Source: Desulfurococcales archaeon
GTDB taxonomy: Archaea; Thermoproteota; Thermoprotei_A; Sulfolobales; Desulfurococcaceae
NCBI GenBank assembly: GCA_027064845.1
Contig: JAMOPC010000456.1
Coordinates: 1-7,042, forward strand
Direction: 5' to 3'
Length of the DNA: 7,042 nucleotides
How positions within the stretch are numbered: position 1 is the first letter of the stretch; each line of letters opens with the position of its first letter. Below are positions 1 to 5,253 of the stretch, piece after piece. A program made the position numbers and the translations under genes. Below the pieces are notes generated by a model. That model was not told the origin of the DNA. It did not search any database and saw only the letters and a program-made list of their open reading frames with translations.

Positions 1-2
1 GG

Positions 3-239
3 TTCAAGACATGTAGAGATAAAATAACTGGTATGATAGCCTGTCCTATATGTATTCATGCTGCTTCTAAGTGTTTAGGTCTGGAGAAAGAACCTTTTAA
101 ATACAATTATGAAAACAGTTTCTTCTTTTCAGAACATGATCTAATTATTCATATCCGCGAATACCATGCCCGCGGAAATAATCGTTCGATAATATTGTCC
201 AATATAAAAGCCGTAAGAGGTAAGGGAAGGAAAAAATGA
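3..239 (+). CDS. Small C2H2-like zinc-finger protein, 5' end outside window
   Basis: The reading frame is open from the left edge and the first in-window ATG is at 33. Ten codons precede that ATG without a stop and include a Cys, so the true start is probably upstream and this is a partial gene. Counting from position 3, the protein shows C4, then C14-P-x-C17, C24, and near the end H45 and a L47-x2-H50-x4-H55 segment. The paired cysteines, the Leu-x2-His-x4-His end and the nearby aromatics resemble a C2H2 zinc finger with an unusually long loop. The C-terminus is basic (ends GKGRKK). The stop overlaps the start of the kinase gene (ATGATG at 236-241), which suggests translational coupling. Metal binding and any nucleic-acid role are inferences from the motif; I do not recognise the family. 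Confidence 0.6.
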   Translation, partial: FKTCRDKITGMIACPICIHAASKCLGLEKEPFKYNYENSFFFSEHDLIIHIREYHARGNNRSIILSNIKAVRGKGRKK

Positions 240-1099
240 TGAAGGTAGTATTAGTAGGTAATTTTACTTTAGATAAGATTTGGATAAATAATGAATTCCT
301 AGGGGAAAAACTCGGAGGAGGCGTGTATTATTCATTATTACCATTTCTTCATAAAGGAGTAAATGTGAGGATCCAATGTGTCTTTAACCCATACCTATAC
401 AATGCCAAAGAGCTACGGGATAATAAAGTATTATTGTGTAAAAACCAGTTTTCCACTGAGATCACTACATTTAGATTAATATATGGTCGTGATGGTAGGA
501 GATTATTTGTTGAAAACATAGCGCCATCAATAATGTTGACTCAATTCGATTATGATGAAGCAATATATGTTTTGAACCCGGTAATGAATGAGATATCGAT
601 TAATCTGATAAAAACCATTAGACCAAATGCTTTACTTGTTTCAAGTGATATACAAGGTTATATTAGAGAAGTTGGTGAAAATAACAGAGTAATATACAAG
701 GTTCCACCAAATATTAATGATCTTTTCCAAAACATAGATATTTTGCATATCCACTTAGATGAAGCAAGATCAATAACTGGGAAATATAATATCGAAGACA
801 TCACTCATTGGCTTCAGAAAAGAATTAATAAATCATATATAATATTAACTCAAGATACCGATCCAGTATACATTATTACAAAAGAGTTTATTAGAATAAT
901 TGAATTTGACCCTGTAGATGTTAGAAACACCACTGGTGCAGGAGACTACTTGTTATCAGCAACAACACTCCATTACTTAGAAAGCAATGATATTGTTAAT
1001 TCAGTTGAAAAAGCAATTGAAGAAGTTAAGAAGTGGTTGATAAAAATAAATACCTCATCGCGGCCCACCACCCCCGAACCACCACCGCCTAACCCATGA
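236..1099 (+). CDS. PfkB/ribokinase-family carbohydrate kinase
   Basis: This is a cytosolic small-molecule kinase of the ribokinase fold, which in this family phosphorylates sugars or nucleosides with ATP; the substrate cannot be told from the sequence. The N-terminus has a beta strand (VVLVGNFTLD, residues 4-13) followed by a glycine cluster (LGGGVYYS, 26-33) in the place of the PfkB substrate-side GG motif. The second signature is NTTGAGD at 231-237, with GAGD giving the anion hole and D237 the predicted catalytic base. The usual first Asp of DTxGAGD is Asn231 here. A GG-AAGG-type Shine-Dalgarno precedes ATG 236; ATG 239 is an equally possible start. The last 13 or so codons (from about 1058) are read from a GC-rich inverted-repeat element and encode a Pro-rich tail (RPTTPEPPPPNP) unlike the rest, so the C-terminus may have been replaced or extended by that element. 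It overlaps the upstream small ORF by 4 nt. Confidence 0.85.
   Translation: MMKVVLVGNFTLDKIWINNEFLGEKLGGGVYYSLLPFLHKGVNVRIQCVFNPYLYNAKELRDNKVLLCKNQFSTEITTFRLIYGRDGRRLFVENIAPSIMLTQFDYDEAIYVLNPVMNEISINLIKTIRPNALLVSSDIQGYIREVGENNRVIYKVPPNINDLFQNIDILHIHLDEARSITGKYNIEDITHWLQKRINKSYIILTQDTDPVYIITKEFIRIIEFDPVDVRNTTGAGDYLLSATTLHYLESNDIVNSVEKAIEEVKKWLIKINTSSRPTTPEPPPPNP
1039..1052 (-). terminator. T-rich tract, possible terminator of the element
   Basis: On the - strand this reads TATTTATTTTTATC, starting 8 nt past the left arm of the structured element. Archaeal transcription often ends in T-rich tracts. The tract lies within pfkB codons, so its base composition may simply come from Lys/Ile/Asn codons. 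Confidence 0.25.
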
Positions 1100-1348
1100 C
1101 CCCCGCCTGGACCGGTTCTTGACCGGCCCTGGATAAAATCCCTAGCGGGGGCTCTGGTTAGGGGTAGTATTTGTATTTTTACTTTGATTGGTTGTATAAC
1201 AAGATTTCTGAATAATGTTATATCATGGATGATAAAATTACTTGTACAAAGCATTGCTGTAAAGATATTGTTACAATTAATATCTTTGATTGTACAACGG
1301 CGGTGGTGGTTTAACGTATTAATTCAGATACTGTGGGTGGTGGGCCGC
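1060..1348 (-). ncRNA. Candidate structured RNA or inverted-repeat element, unidentified
   Basis: A GC-rich, highly self-complementary segment in an AT-rich region. Outer helix: 1060-1073 pairs perfectly with 1335-1348 (14 bp, GCGGCCCACCACCC). Nested helix: 1077-1089 pairs perfectly with 1299-1311 (13 bp). Inside are two arms. Arm 1: 1090-1094 with 1156-1160, 1100-1106 with 1145-1151 (CCCCCGC/GCGGGGG), and a hairpin 1112-1116/1122-1126. Arm 2: 1242-1249 with 1290-1297 and 1261-1269 with 1279-1287 around a 9-nt loop. The joining region 1161-1241 is AT-rich, with possible small hairpins at 1194-1222 and 1221-1234. The result resembles a multi-arm RNA closed by paired ends. The - strand is weakly preferred: TTTAAA lies about 22-26 nt outside the right end, and the - strand runs into TATTTATTTTTATC just past the left end. 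I find no RNase P, SRP, tRNA or H/ACA signature. A mobile inverted-repeat element is the main alternative. Confidence 0.45.
1169..1180 (+). terminator. T-rich tract after a GC-rich arm, possible kinase terminator
   Basis: ATTTGTATTTTT follows directly after the GC-rich arm (1090-1160) of the structured element and lies 70 nt past the kinase stop codon. A T-tract with an upstream stem fits transcription termination on the + strand. The arm could also be an internal part of the RNA described at 1060-1348. Confidence 0.3.
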
Positions 1349-1365
1349 TCGGCATTCATATATTT

Positions 1366-1373
1366 GTTTAAAG
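1366..1373 (-). promoter_or_regulatory. Possible TATA box for the 1060-1348 element
   Basis: On the - strand this reads CTTTAAAC. Its centre is about 22-26 nt upstream of the right boundary of the inverted-repeat element, the usual distance between an archaeal TATA box and the transcription start. An AT-rich stretch (AAATATAT) follows. AT-rich matches are common in this genome, so only the spacing supports the call. Confidence 0.25.
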
Positions 1374-1418
1374 ATACTAATAAAATTTTGCATCATTTAT
1401 TAATTATTATTTTAGTTC

Positions 1419-1796
1419 TTAGAGTTCAATCATTGCAGCTGCTAGAAACCCGTAATCCCATATACGTGCTGCTGTTATGAATGCTTCCTCCTTTATAAAT
1501 GTGCCTTTGTTTAGCCTGTCAAGTATTGCTTCCTTTAATTCTTTTTTAGAAGGTGATCTTCCTATGAACATCGTTTTTCCATTAATAAGGATCTTCGGTA
1601 GATCAGCATATTCTATTCCCAGAGGATCACCGATCCATGTATGGATAGGAATTATTTCAACCCATATACCTTCATTGTTTAAAAGCTCCTCTGCAGTTTC
1701 CCAAGTTGTTTGTAGGGCTTTCTCACTTTCCTCATCAAAATCAAGGAATAAAATTACTTGTACCTTTAACGGTTCAAATTCATTTTCTATAGTCAA
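1419..1796 (-). CDS. Thioredoxin-fold-like protein lacking CXXC, hypothetical
   Basis: A 125-residue soluble protein with no signal peptide or membrane segment. The pattern resembles a thioredoxin fold: a first strand KVQVILFLDF (11-20), a helix to about 41, a second strand (WVEIIPIHTW, 45-54), then DLPKILINGK (65-74) with P67 in the position of the conserved cis-proline, strand MFIG, and a C-terminal helix (KKELKEAILDRL, 84-95). The active-site CXXC is absent: the loop after strand 1 reads DFDEES and the protein has no cysteine. A dithiol redox role is therefore unlikely and a structural or binding role is more plausible. TTG 1794-1796 is chosen as the start because a GGTGG Shine-Dalgarno lies 6 nt upstream. 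The gene converges on the kinase gene. The fold assignment is inference; the family is not recognised. Confidence 0.7.
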   Translation of the reverse strand: MTIENEFEPLKVQVILFLDFDEESEKALQTTWETAEELLNNEGIWVEIIPIHTWIGDPLGIEYADLPKILINGKTMFIGRSPSKKELKEAILDRLNKGTFIKEEAFITAARIWDYGFLAAAMIEL

Positions 1797-1802
1797 ATCG
1801 TT

Positions 1803-1807
1803 CCACC
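1803..1807 (-). promoter_or_regulatory. Shine-Dalgarno deciding the TTG start of 1419-1796
   Basis: The - strand reads GGTGG, then 6 nt (AACGAT), then TTG. This strong anti-16S match at normal spacing supports TTG initiation, since no in-frame ATG lies near the N-terminus. Confidence 0.7.
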
Positions 1808-1831
1808 TGTTAAGAGAATAGGATTAAGACC

Positions 1832-1841
1832 TAATTTATAA
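1832..1841 (-). promoter_or_regulatory. TATA-like promoter for 1419-1796
   Basis: The - strand reads TTATAAATTA, putting transcription start near 1811, a few bases before the GGTGG site and giving a short leader. Two other AT-rich candidates lie farther upstream in the same 160-bp intergenic region, near 1880-1892 and 1899-1911 (TTAAATATAAAACC), so the active box is uncertain. I see no gene or RNA structure in the rest of 1797-1956. Confidence 0.4.
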
Positions 1842-1956
1842 CGAGTTATAGAAAATAATATTCCAGTAATACTGTTTCTCTTATTTTATATCTAAAAGGT
1901 TTTATATTTAACCAATTAATAACTTTGGAATATTTAATAATGTGAAAATAGATTGT

Positions 1957-3333
1957 CTATGTTTCTTTTTTCACTGGATGAATAGCATCTGTAGGAGCAT
2001 TTTTGAATATCTCAAGATATTTCCTCAATACTTTCGGAATAACGACTGTACCGTCTGGTTCCTGGAAATTCTCGAGTATTGCTGTTATAGTTCTTGTACT
2101 TGCTATTGCTGTGCTATTCAAGGTATGTAAGTATTCTTTTATCATGCCTCGTCTTCTTATTAGTCTTATTTTGAGGCGGAATGCTTGCCAATCGGTTACA
2201 TTGCTACAGCTTACCATTTCTCTATATCTTCCCTGAGCAGGCATCCATGCTTCCAAGTCATACTTCTTAGCTGCTGGGGCTCCTAAGTCTCCGCTTGCAA
2301 TATTTACTATTCTATAAGGTATTCCAAGTCCTTGGAATAAGTGCTCGGCATTGCTTATTAATTCTTCCATCAGTTCCCAGCTCTCTTCCGGTTTTGCGTA
2401 TATGAATTGCTCAACTTTATGGAATTGATGTACTCTGAATATTCCTTTTAAATCCCTATTACCTGCACCAGCTTCTTTTCTAAAACAAGGGCTTATTCCA
2501 ACATATTTTAATGGAAGAGCTTCTTCTGGAAGATCTTCTCCTGCATGAAGGGCTGCTAGTGGGTGTTCAGCTGTTGCTATGAGGTATAAATCTTCGCCCT
2601 CGATCTTATAGATTGCGTCCTTGAATGTATCCATGTCTATTACTCCCATCATTATCTTATAGCGTAGCATATATGGTGGTAATACTAGTACGTAACCCTT
2701 ACTTGTTAAGTAATCTATTGCGTAAGCAAGTAGTGCCATATCGAGGAACACGATGTCATTAAATAAGTAGTAGAATCTGCTTCCAGCTACTTGGGCAGCT
2801 TTATATGTATCTCCTAATTTCAACACATTCTCCAACATATCTGCATGTCCAACAGGCTTCCACGATATTTCTTCATATTCTACTTTAAACCCATATTTTT
2901 CTGTTTGTTCCTTGAACTGTTCAATATATCCACTCCATACCTTTGGTTTACCCCAAAACCTTATTGGTACATTATATGAGTCGTCAGGGCCTATAGGAAC
3001 ACTTTCATGAACTATATTTGGTAATGAGAATAGTAGCTTCATTCTACGCTCTTCTAGCTCTTTTAGTTTCTTCTCAAGTTCTTCAAGTTGTCTAAGGACT
3101 TCTCTAGCTTCTTTTATCTTCTTTTCTTTTTCTTCTCCCTTGAGTTTAGGGATCTCTTTGCTGATAACATTGTGTTTATGCCTAAGCTCTTGTATAACTG
3201 TTAGTGTTTTTCTCCACTCCAAATCTGTACGATAAGCTTCATCAACAATGCTTGGATCCATGAATCTTTTCTTGACATGTTCTTTTAACACTTCAGGCTT
3301 TTCTCTTAAAAGTTTTAGAATACTCCAGCTCAA
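1957..3333 (-). CDS. serS: Seryl-tRNA synthetase (class II)
   Basis: This enzyme attaches serine to tRNA-Ser in the cytosol. With the TTG start it has 458 residues, the normal length of the standard (not methanogen-type) SerRS. The start SWSILKLLREKPE fits the family N-terminus. Residues about 34-100 are charged and helical, matching the tRNA-binding coiled-coil arm. The serine-binding loop TAEHPL is at 254-259. Motif 2 begins at RKEAG (285-289) and continues through FRVHQFHKVEQF. Motif 3 is TRTITAILENFQ with its Arg at 414, followed by the conserved DGTVVIPKVLRKYL. The frame extends 16 codons upstream to an ATG at 3381, but these encode a hydrophobic stretch (IVLINLIAMGVIVL) foreign to SerRS, while TTG 3331-3333 has GGTG 8 nt upstream, so TTG is chosen. 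ATG 3346-3348 is another option. The DUF59 gene ends 62 nt upstream, so co-transcription is possible. Confidence 0.95.
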   Translation of the reverse strand: MSWSILKLLREKPEVLKEHVKKRFMDPSIVDEAYRTDLEWRKTLTVIQELRHKHNVISKEIPKLKGEEKEKKIKEAREVLRQLEELEKKLKELEERRMKLLFSLPNIVHESVPIGPDDSYNVPIRFWGKPKVWSGYIEQFKEQTEKYGFKVEYEEISWKPVGHADMLENVLKLGDTYKAAQVAGSRFYYLFNDIVFLDMALLAYAIDYLTSKGYVLVLPPYMLRYKIMMGVIDMDTFKDAIYKIEGEDLYLIATAEHPLAALHAGEDLPEEALPLKYVGISPCFRKEAGAGNRDLKGIFRVHQFHKVEQFIYAKPEESWELMEELISNAEHLFQGLGIPYRIVNIASGDLGAPAAKKYDLEAWMPAQGRYREMVSCSNVTDWQAFRLKIRLIRRRGMIKEYLHTLNSTAIASTRTITAILENFQEPDGTVVIPKVLRKYLEIFKNAPTDAIHPVKKET

Positions 3334-3395
3334 GACAATAACACCCATAGCTATTAAATTGATTAAAACTATGTACAACAAGAAAAATGTTTCTC

Positions 3396-3773
3396 TTACT
3401 TACTCCCATATGCTTTTCTATATTCCTCAACTATGTCATAGCCAAATCTTTCTTTGAAAATTCTTCTACCCTTTTCTGTCATTTTCTCAGGTGTCCATGG
3501 AGGATCAAACACTAGTTCTATATCTGTTTCAATACCAAGTTTTCTCTTTAATTCTTCAACTATCATCATTGGGAGAATATTTGCTAATGGGCAGAATGGT
3601 GTTGTTAAAGTCATTTTTATCTTAACGTGTTTGTCATCAATAACCTCTATATCATAGATCATTCCGAGGTTATATACATCGATCCCTATTTCTGGATCAG
3701 CTATTGTTTCTAAAACACTTATTATTTTCTTCTTAAGCTCCTCTTTAGCACCATTGGTTACTTCATTATTCAT
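3396..3773 (-). CDS. MIP18/DUF59-family Fe-S cluster assembly protein
   Basis: A 125-residue protein of the MIP18 (DUF59, SufT/PaaD-like) family, whose members help mature iron-sulfur proteins in the cytosol. Visible hallmarks are the N-terminal helix ending in TIADPEIGIDVYNLGMIYDI (DPE at 26-28, from residue 23), the TTPFCPLA segment with the conserved Cys at 61, and the C-terminal PPWTPEKMTEKGRR (91-104). Length and motif order match the family. ATG 3771-3773 is chosen because an in-frame TGA immediately precedes it and GGTG lies 7 nt upstream. A GC-rich structured segment and a TATA-like box sit upstream, so this gene probably begins a transcript that may continue into serS. The precise client Fe-S protein is unknown. 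Confidence 0.9.
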   Translation of the reverse strand: MNNEVTNGAKEELKKKIISVLETIADPEIGIDVYNLGMIYDIEVIDDKHVKIKMTLTTPFCPLANILPMMIVEELKRKLGIETDIELVFDPPWTPEKMTEKGRRIFKERFGYDIVEEYRKAYGSK

Positions 3774-3802
3774 TCATATGCACCATGGTTATATTGTAGA
3801 AG

Positions 3803-3878
3803 ATGCGGGGGACAAGTCCCCCCAAGTCATCCATTACCCCTTGCTTCGGGGGCGTCTAACTTGGGGGGCGGCGCGCAT
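3803..3878 (-). ncRNA. GC-rich structured leader or small RNA upstream of DUF59 gene
   Basis: The segment stands out as GC-rich in AT-rich surroundings. ATGCG 3803-3807 pairs with CGCAT 3874-3878 to close it. Stem I pairs 3818-3827 with 3859-3868 (10 bp, CCCCCCAAGT/ACTTGGGGGG) and encloses a hairpin 3837-3840/3848-3851. Stem II pairs 3807-3812 with 3817-3822 around a 4-nt loop. Stems I and II use the same C-run (3818-3822), so they exclude each other. A TATA-like box predicts a - strand transcript starting near 3880, so the element would be at the 5' end of the DUF59 mRNA, about 30 nt before its start codon. It could be a regulatory leader or a separately processed sRNA. I do not recognise a known riboswitch class. 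Confidence 0.45.
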
Positions 3879-3900
3879 GTATTGTTATCTTCATAGAGGT

Positions 3901-3910
3901 TTTTATAAAA
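3901..3910 (-). promoter_or_regulatory. TATA-like box upstream of the structured leader and DUF59 gene
   Basis: TTTTATAAAA is palindromic, so the box alone does not give direction. On the - strand, a start about 26 nt downstream falls at about 3880, right at the edge of the GC-rich element. No + strand gene begins nearby. This supports a promoter separate from the upstream isomerase operon. Confidence 0.5.
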
Positions 3911-3931
3911 TACTCTATTATCATTATGTAA

Positions 3932-4255
3932 TCATATCATTCCAAGTATTCTTTTCAAGAATGATTTCTTTTTCTTCTTTTTGCCCTCATAGATGTTTTC
4001 TCTGAGAAACATAGCCCATGCTTCAGCATCAGATACTTTTGAGTATCTTATTGCAAGGTTATACAGAGTCTCTATTTCCTCAGCCGATGCATAATCTAGT
4101 GGTATTCCTTTTCTATTATTTTTCTCCCATAAGTCATATATTTTAGTCAAAACCTCGGATACGTAGGGGTCTGAGTAAAAAGCTATTTTTCTACCGCTTT
4201 CTTTGCTCTCATCTATTAATTTGATTATTTCTTGTTTCATTTTCTCAAGGTTCAT
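3932..4255 (-). CDS. Small helical hypothetical protein with lysine run
   Basis: A 107-residue protein I do not recognise. It appears almost wholly helical: an N-terminal amphipathic segment (MNLEKMKQEIIKLIDESK), a middle region YVSEVLTKIYDLWEKN, and ASAEEIETLYNLAIRYSKVSDAEAWAMFL, which resembles a helix-turn-helix repeat of the TPR type without being a clear match. It ends with six consecutive lysines (92-97) and a short hydrophobic tail (SFLKRILGMI) that could touch nucleic acid, rRNA or membrane. There are no cysteines and no signal peptide. Its ATG is 2 nt after the isomerase stop codon, with GAGG inside the isomerase end as a likely ribosome binding site, so it is an operon member. Function unknown. 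Confidence 0.75.
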   Translation of the reverse strand: MNLEKMKQEIIKLIDESKESGRKIAFYSDPYVSEVLTKIYDLWEKNNRKGIPLDYASAEEIETLYNLAIRYSKVSDAEAWAMFLRENIYEGKKKKKKSFLKRILGMI

Positions 4256-4257
4256 TC

Positions 4258-5253
4258 TTATTCTTCCTCTAGTGTTTCCTCGAATAATATCTTACCTATA
4301 CCTCCCTGTTTAATCTTTTCTAGAGCCCAGCCGAATCTTTCGAGAAGAACTAAAATTGCAGCCTGAGGCGGGATCACACCTTGCTCTGTGATAATGGCAT
4401 CTATGTATTCCGGAGGGGTGACATCGAATGAGGGATTCAGTACTTCTACGTTCTTATGCTTATTTATCCACTCGCGAGGAACTATTTCTGTCGGATCTCT
4501 GAATTCTATTGGGACAAGTTCTCCTATCAATGTTGCTGGCGAAAACTTATATGTTTCAGCAGCTACGAATACTCTAACTCTTGCTTCATGAGCAGCTAGA
4601 GCTACTTGACTTGTTCCGATCTTATTGATTACTGCTCCATTGCTAGCAATGGTGTCGGCTCCAACAATAACCTGGTCAACTTCATGCATAATGTACCTCA
4701 CAGCACTATCCGGAATCTGTACAACTGGAACACCTGCTTCAAGTAAGTGTCTCGCAGTTATTCTACCTTGATAAAATGGTCTTGTTTCAGTACTATAGAC
4801 TTTTATGATCTTGCCCATCCTATAGGCATTTATGATTACTGATGCGGCAGCTGTGCTATGACAATGTGTTAACACTACTGAGTTATCCTTGATCCTTCTA
4901 GCTCCTATTTCTCCTATTTTCTTAACTGCTTGTAAACTATCATTGATGAATTTCTCAGCTGATTTTATTACTGTTTCTTTGAGATCGTTGATGTCTCCAG
5001 TAGCTTTTCCTAAATGATACATAACATATATAACTGCATTAGGAAGGCTAACAGCTGTAGGCCTAGTTGAGAGTATGAGATTCGCTACCTTGTTCATATA
5101 TTTCCTAAACTCATCCGGGTCCTTTGGCCCATCGTATTTTTCAGCAGCTATTTTGAGAGCTTCAGCAGCTGCTCGAGCTATTTTACCGGCTCCTCTTATT
5201 TTCATTGTTTTAATAGCTTCAGCTATTTCAAGTACTTTCTCAGGAATCTTCAT
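4258..5253 (-). CDS. Ribose-1,5-bisphosphate isomerase (eIF2B-like family)
   Basis: It converts ribose 1,5-bisphosphate to ribulose 1,5-bisphosphate, the step between AMP phosphorylase and type III RuBisCO in archaeal nucleoside degradation. The 331-residue length fits the family. Residues 19-30 (IRGAGKIARAAA) match the N-terminal substrate-binding signature. C131 in THCHSTAA and D200 in VGADTIASNG match the catalytic Cys and Asp known from the Thermococcus kodakarensis enzyme (Cys133, Asp202) with a constant 2-residue offset. NKIGTSQVALAAHEARVRVFVAAE and the C-terminal FDVTPPEYIDAIITEQG are family-typical. Often annotated as eIF2B subunit, but the catalytic pair supports isomerase. The ATG overlaps the upstream stop (ATGA), and a strong GGGGTG site lies 7 nt upstream. 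AMP phosphorylase and RuBisCO are not in the window. Confidence 0.93.
   Translation of the reverse strand: MKIPEKVLEIAEAIKTMKIRGAGKIARAAAEALKIAAEKYDGPKDPDEFRKYMNKVANLILSTRPTAVSLPNAVIYVMYHLGKATGDINDLKETVIKSAEKFINDSLQAVKKIGEIGARRIKDNSVVLTHCHSTAAASVIINAYRMGKIIKVYSTETRPFYQGRITARHLLEAGVPVVQIPDSAVRYIMHEVDQVIVGADTIASNGAVINKIGTSQVALAAHEARVRVFVAAETYKFSPATLIGELVPIEFRDPTEIVPREWINKHKNVEVLNPSFDVTPPEYIDAIITEQGVIPPQAAILVLLERFGWALEKIKQGGIGKILFEETLEEE

Noticed and set aside
973..1254. - strand ORF of 93 codons with a Gly-rich segment
   Set aside because: It is a shadow of the kinase 3' end and the GC-rich element; the Gly-rich part is only the complement of the C-rich repeat arms.
1060..1348. RNase P RNA, SRP RNA or intron-containing tRNA
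   Set aside because: I found no RNase P-type GGAAG-TCC/ACAGAA core, no SRP helix 8 GGAAGG-type motif on either strand, and although the ends can form a 7-bp acceptor-like stem, the adjacent T-arm pairing fails.
1184..1480. + strand ORF of 98 codons
   Set aside because: It runs through the structured element and into the antisense of the 1419-1796 gene, with a low-complexity hydrophobic product and no convincing ribosome binding site.
3803..3878. H/ACA guide RNA or fluoride (crcB) riboswitch
   Set aside because: No ACA box at the right distance and the upper stem is too short for a kink-turn; the crcB conserved segments do not line up on either strand.
3754..4005. + strand ORF of 83 codons across the GC-rich leader
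   Set aside because: It crosses the RNA-like element and overlaps two well-supported - strand genes; no family resemblance.
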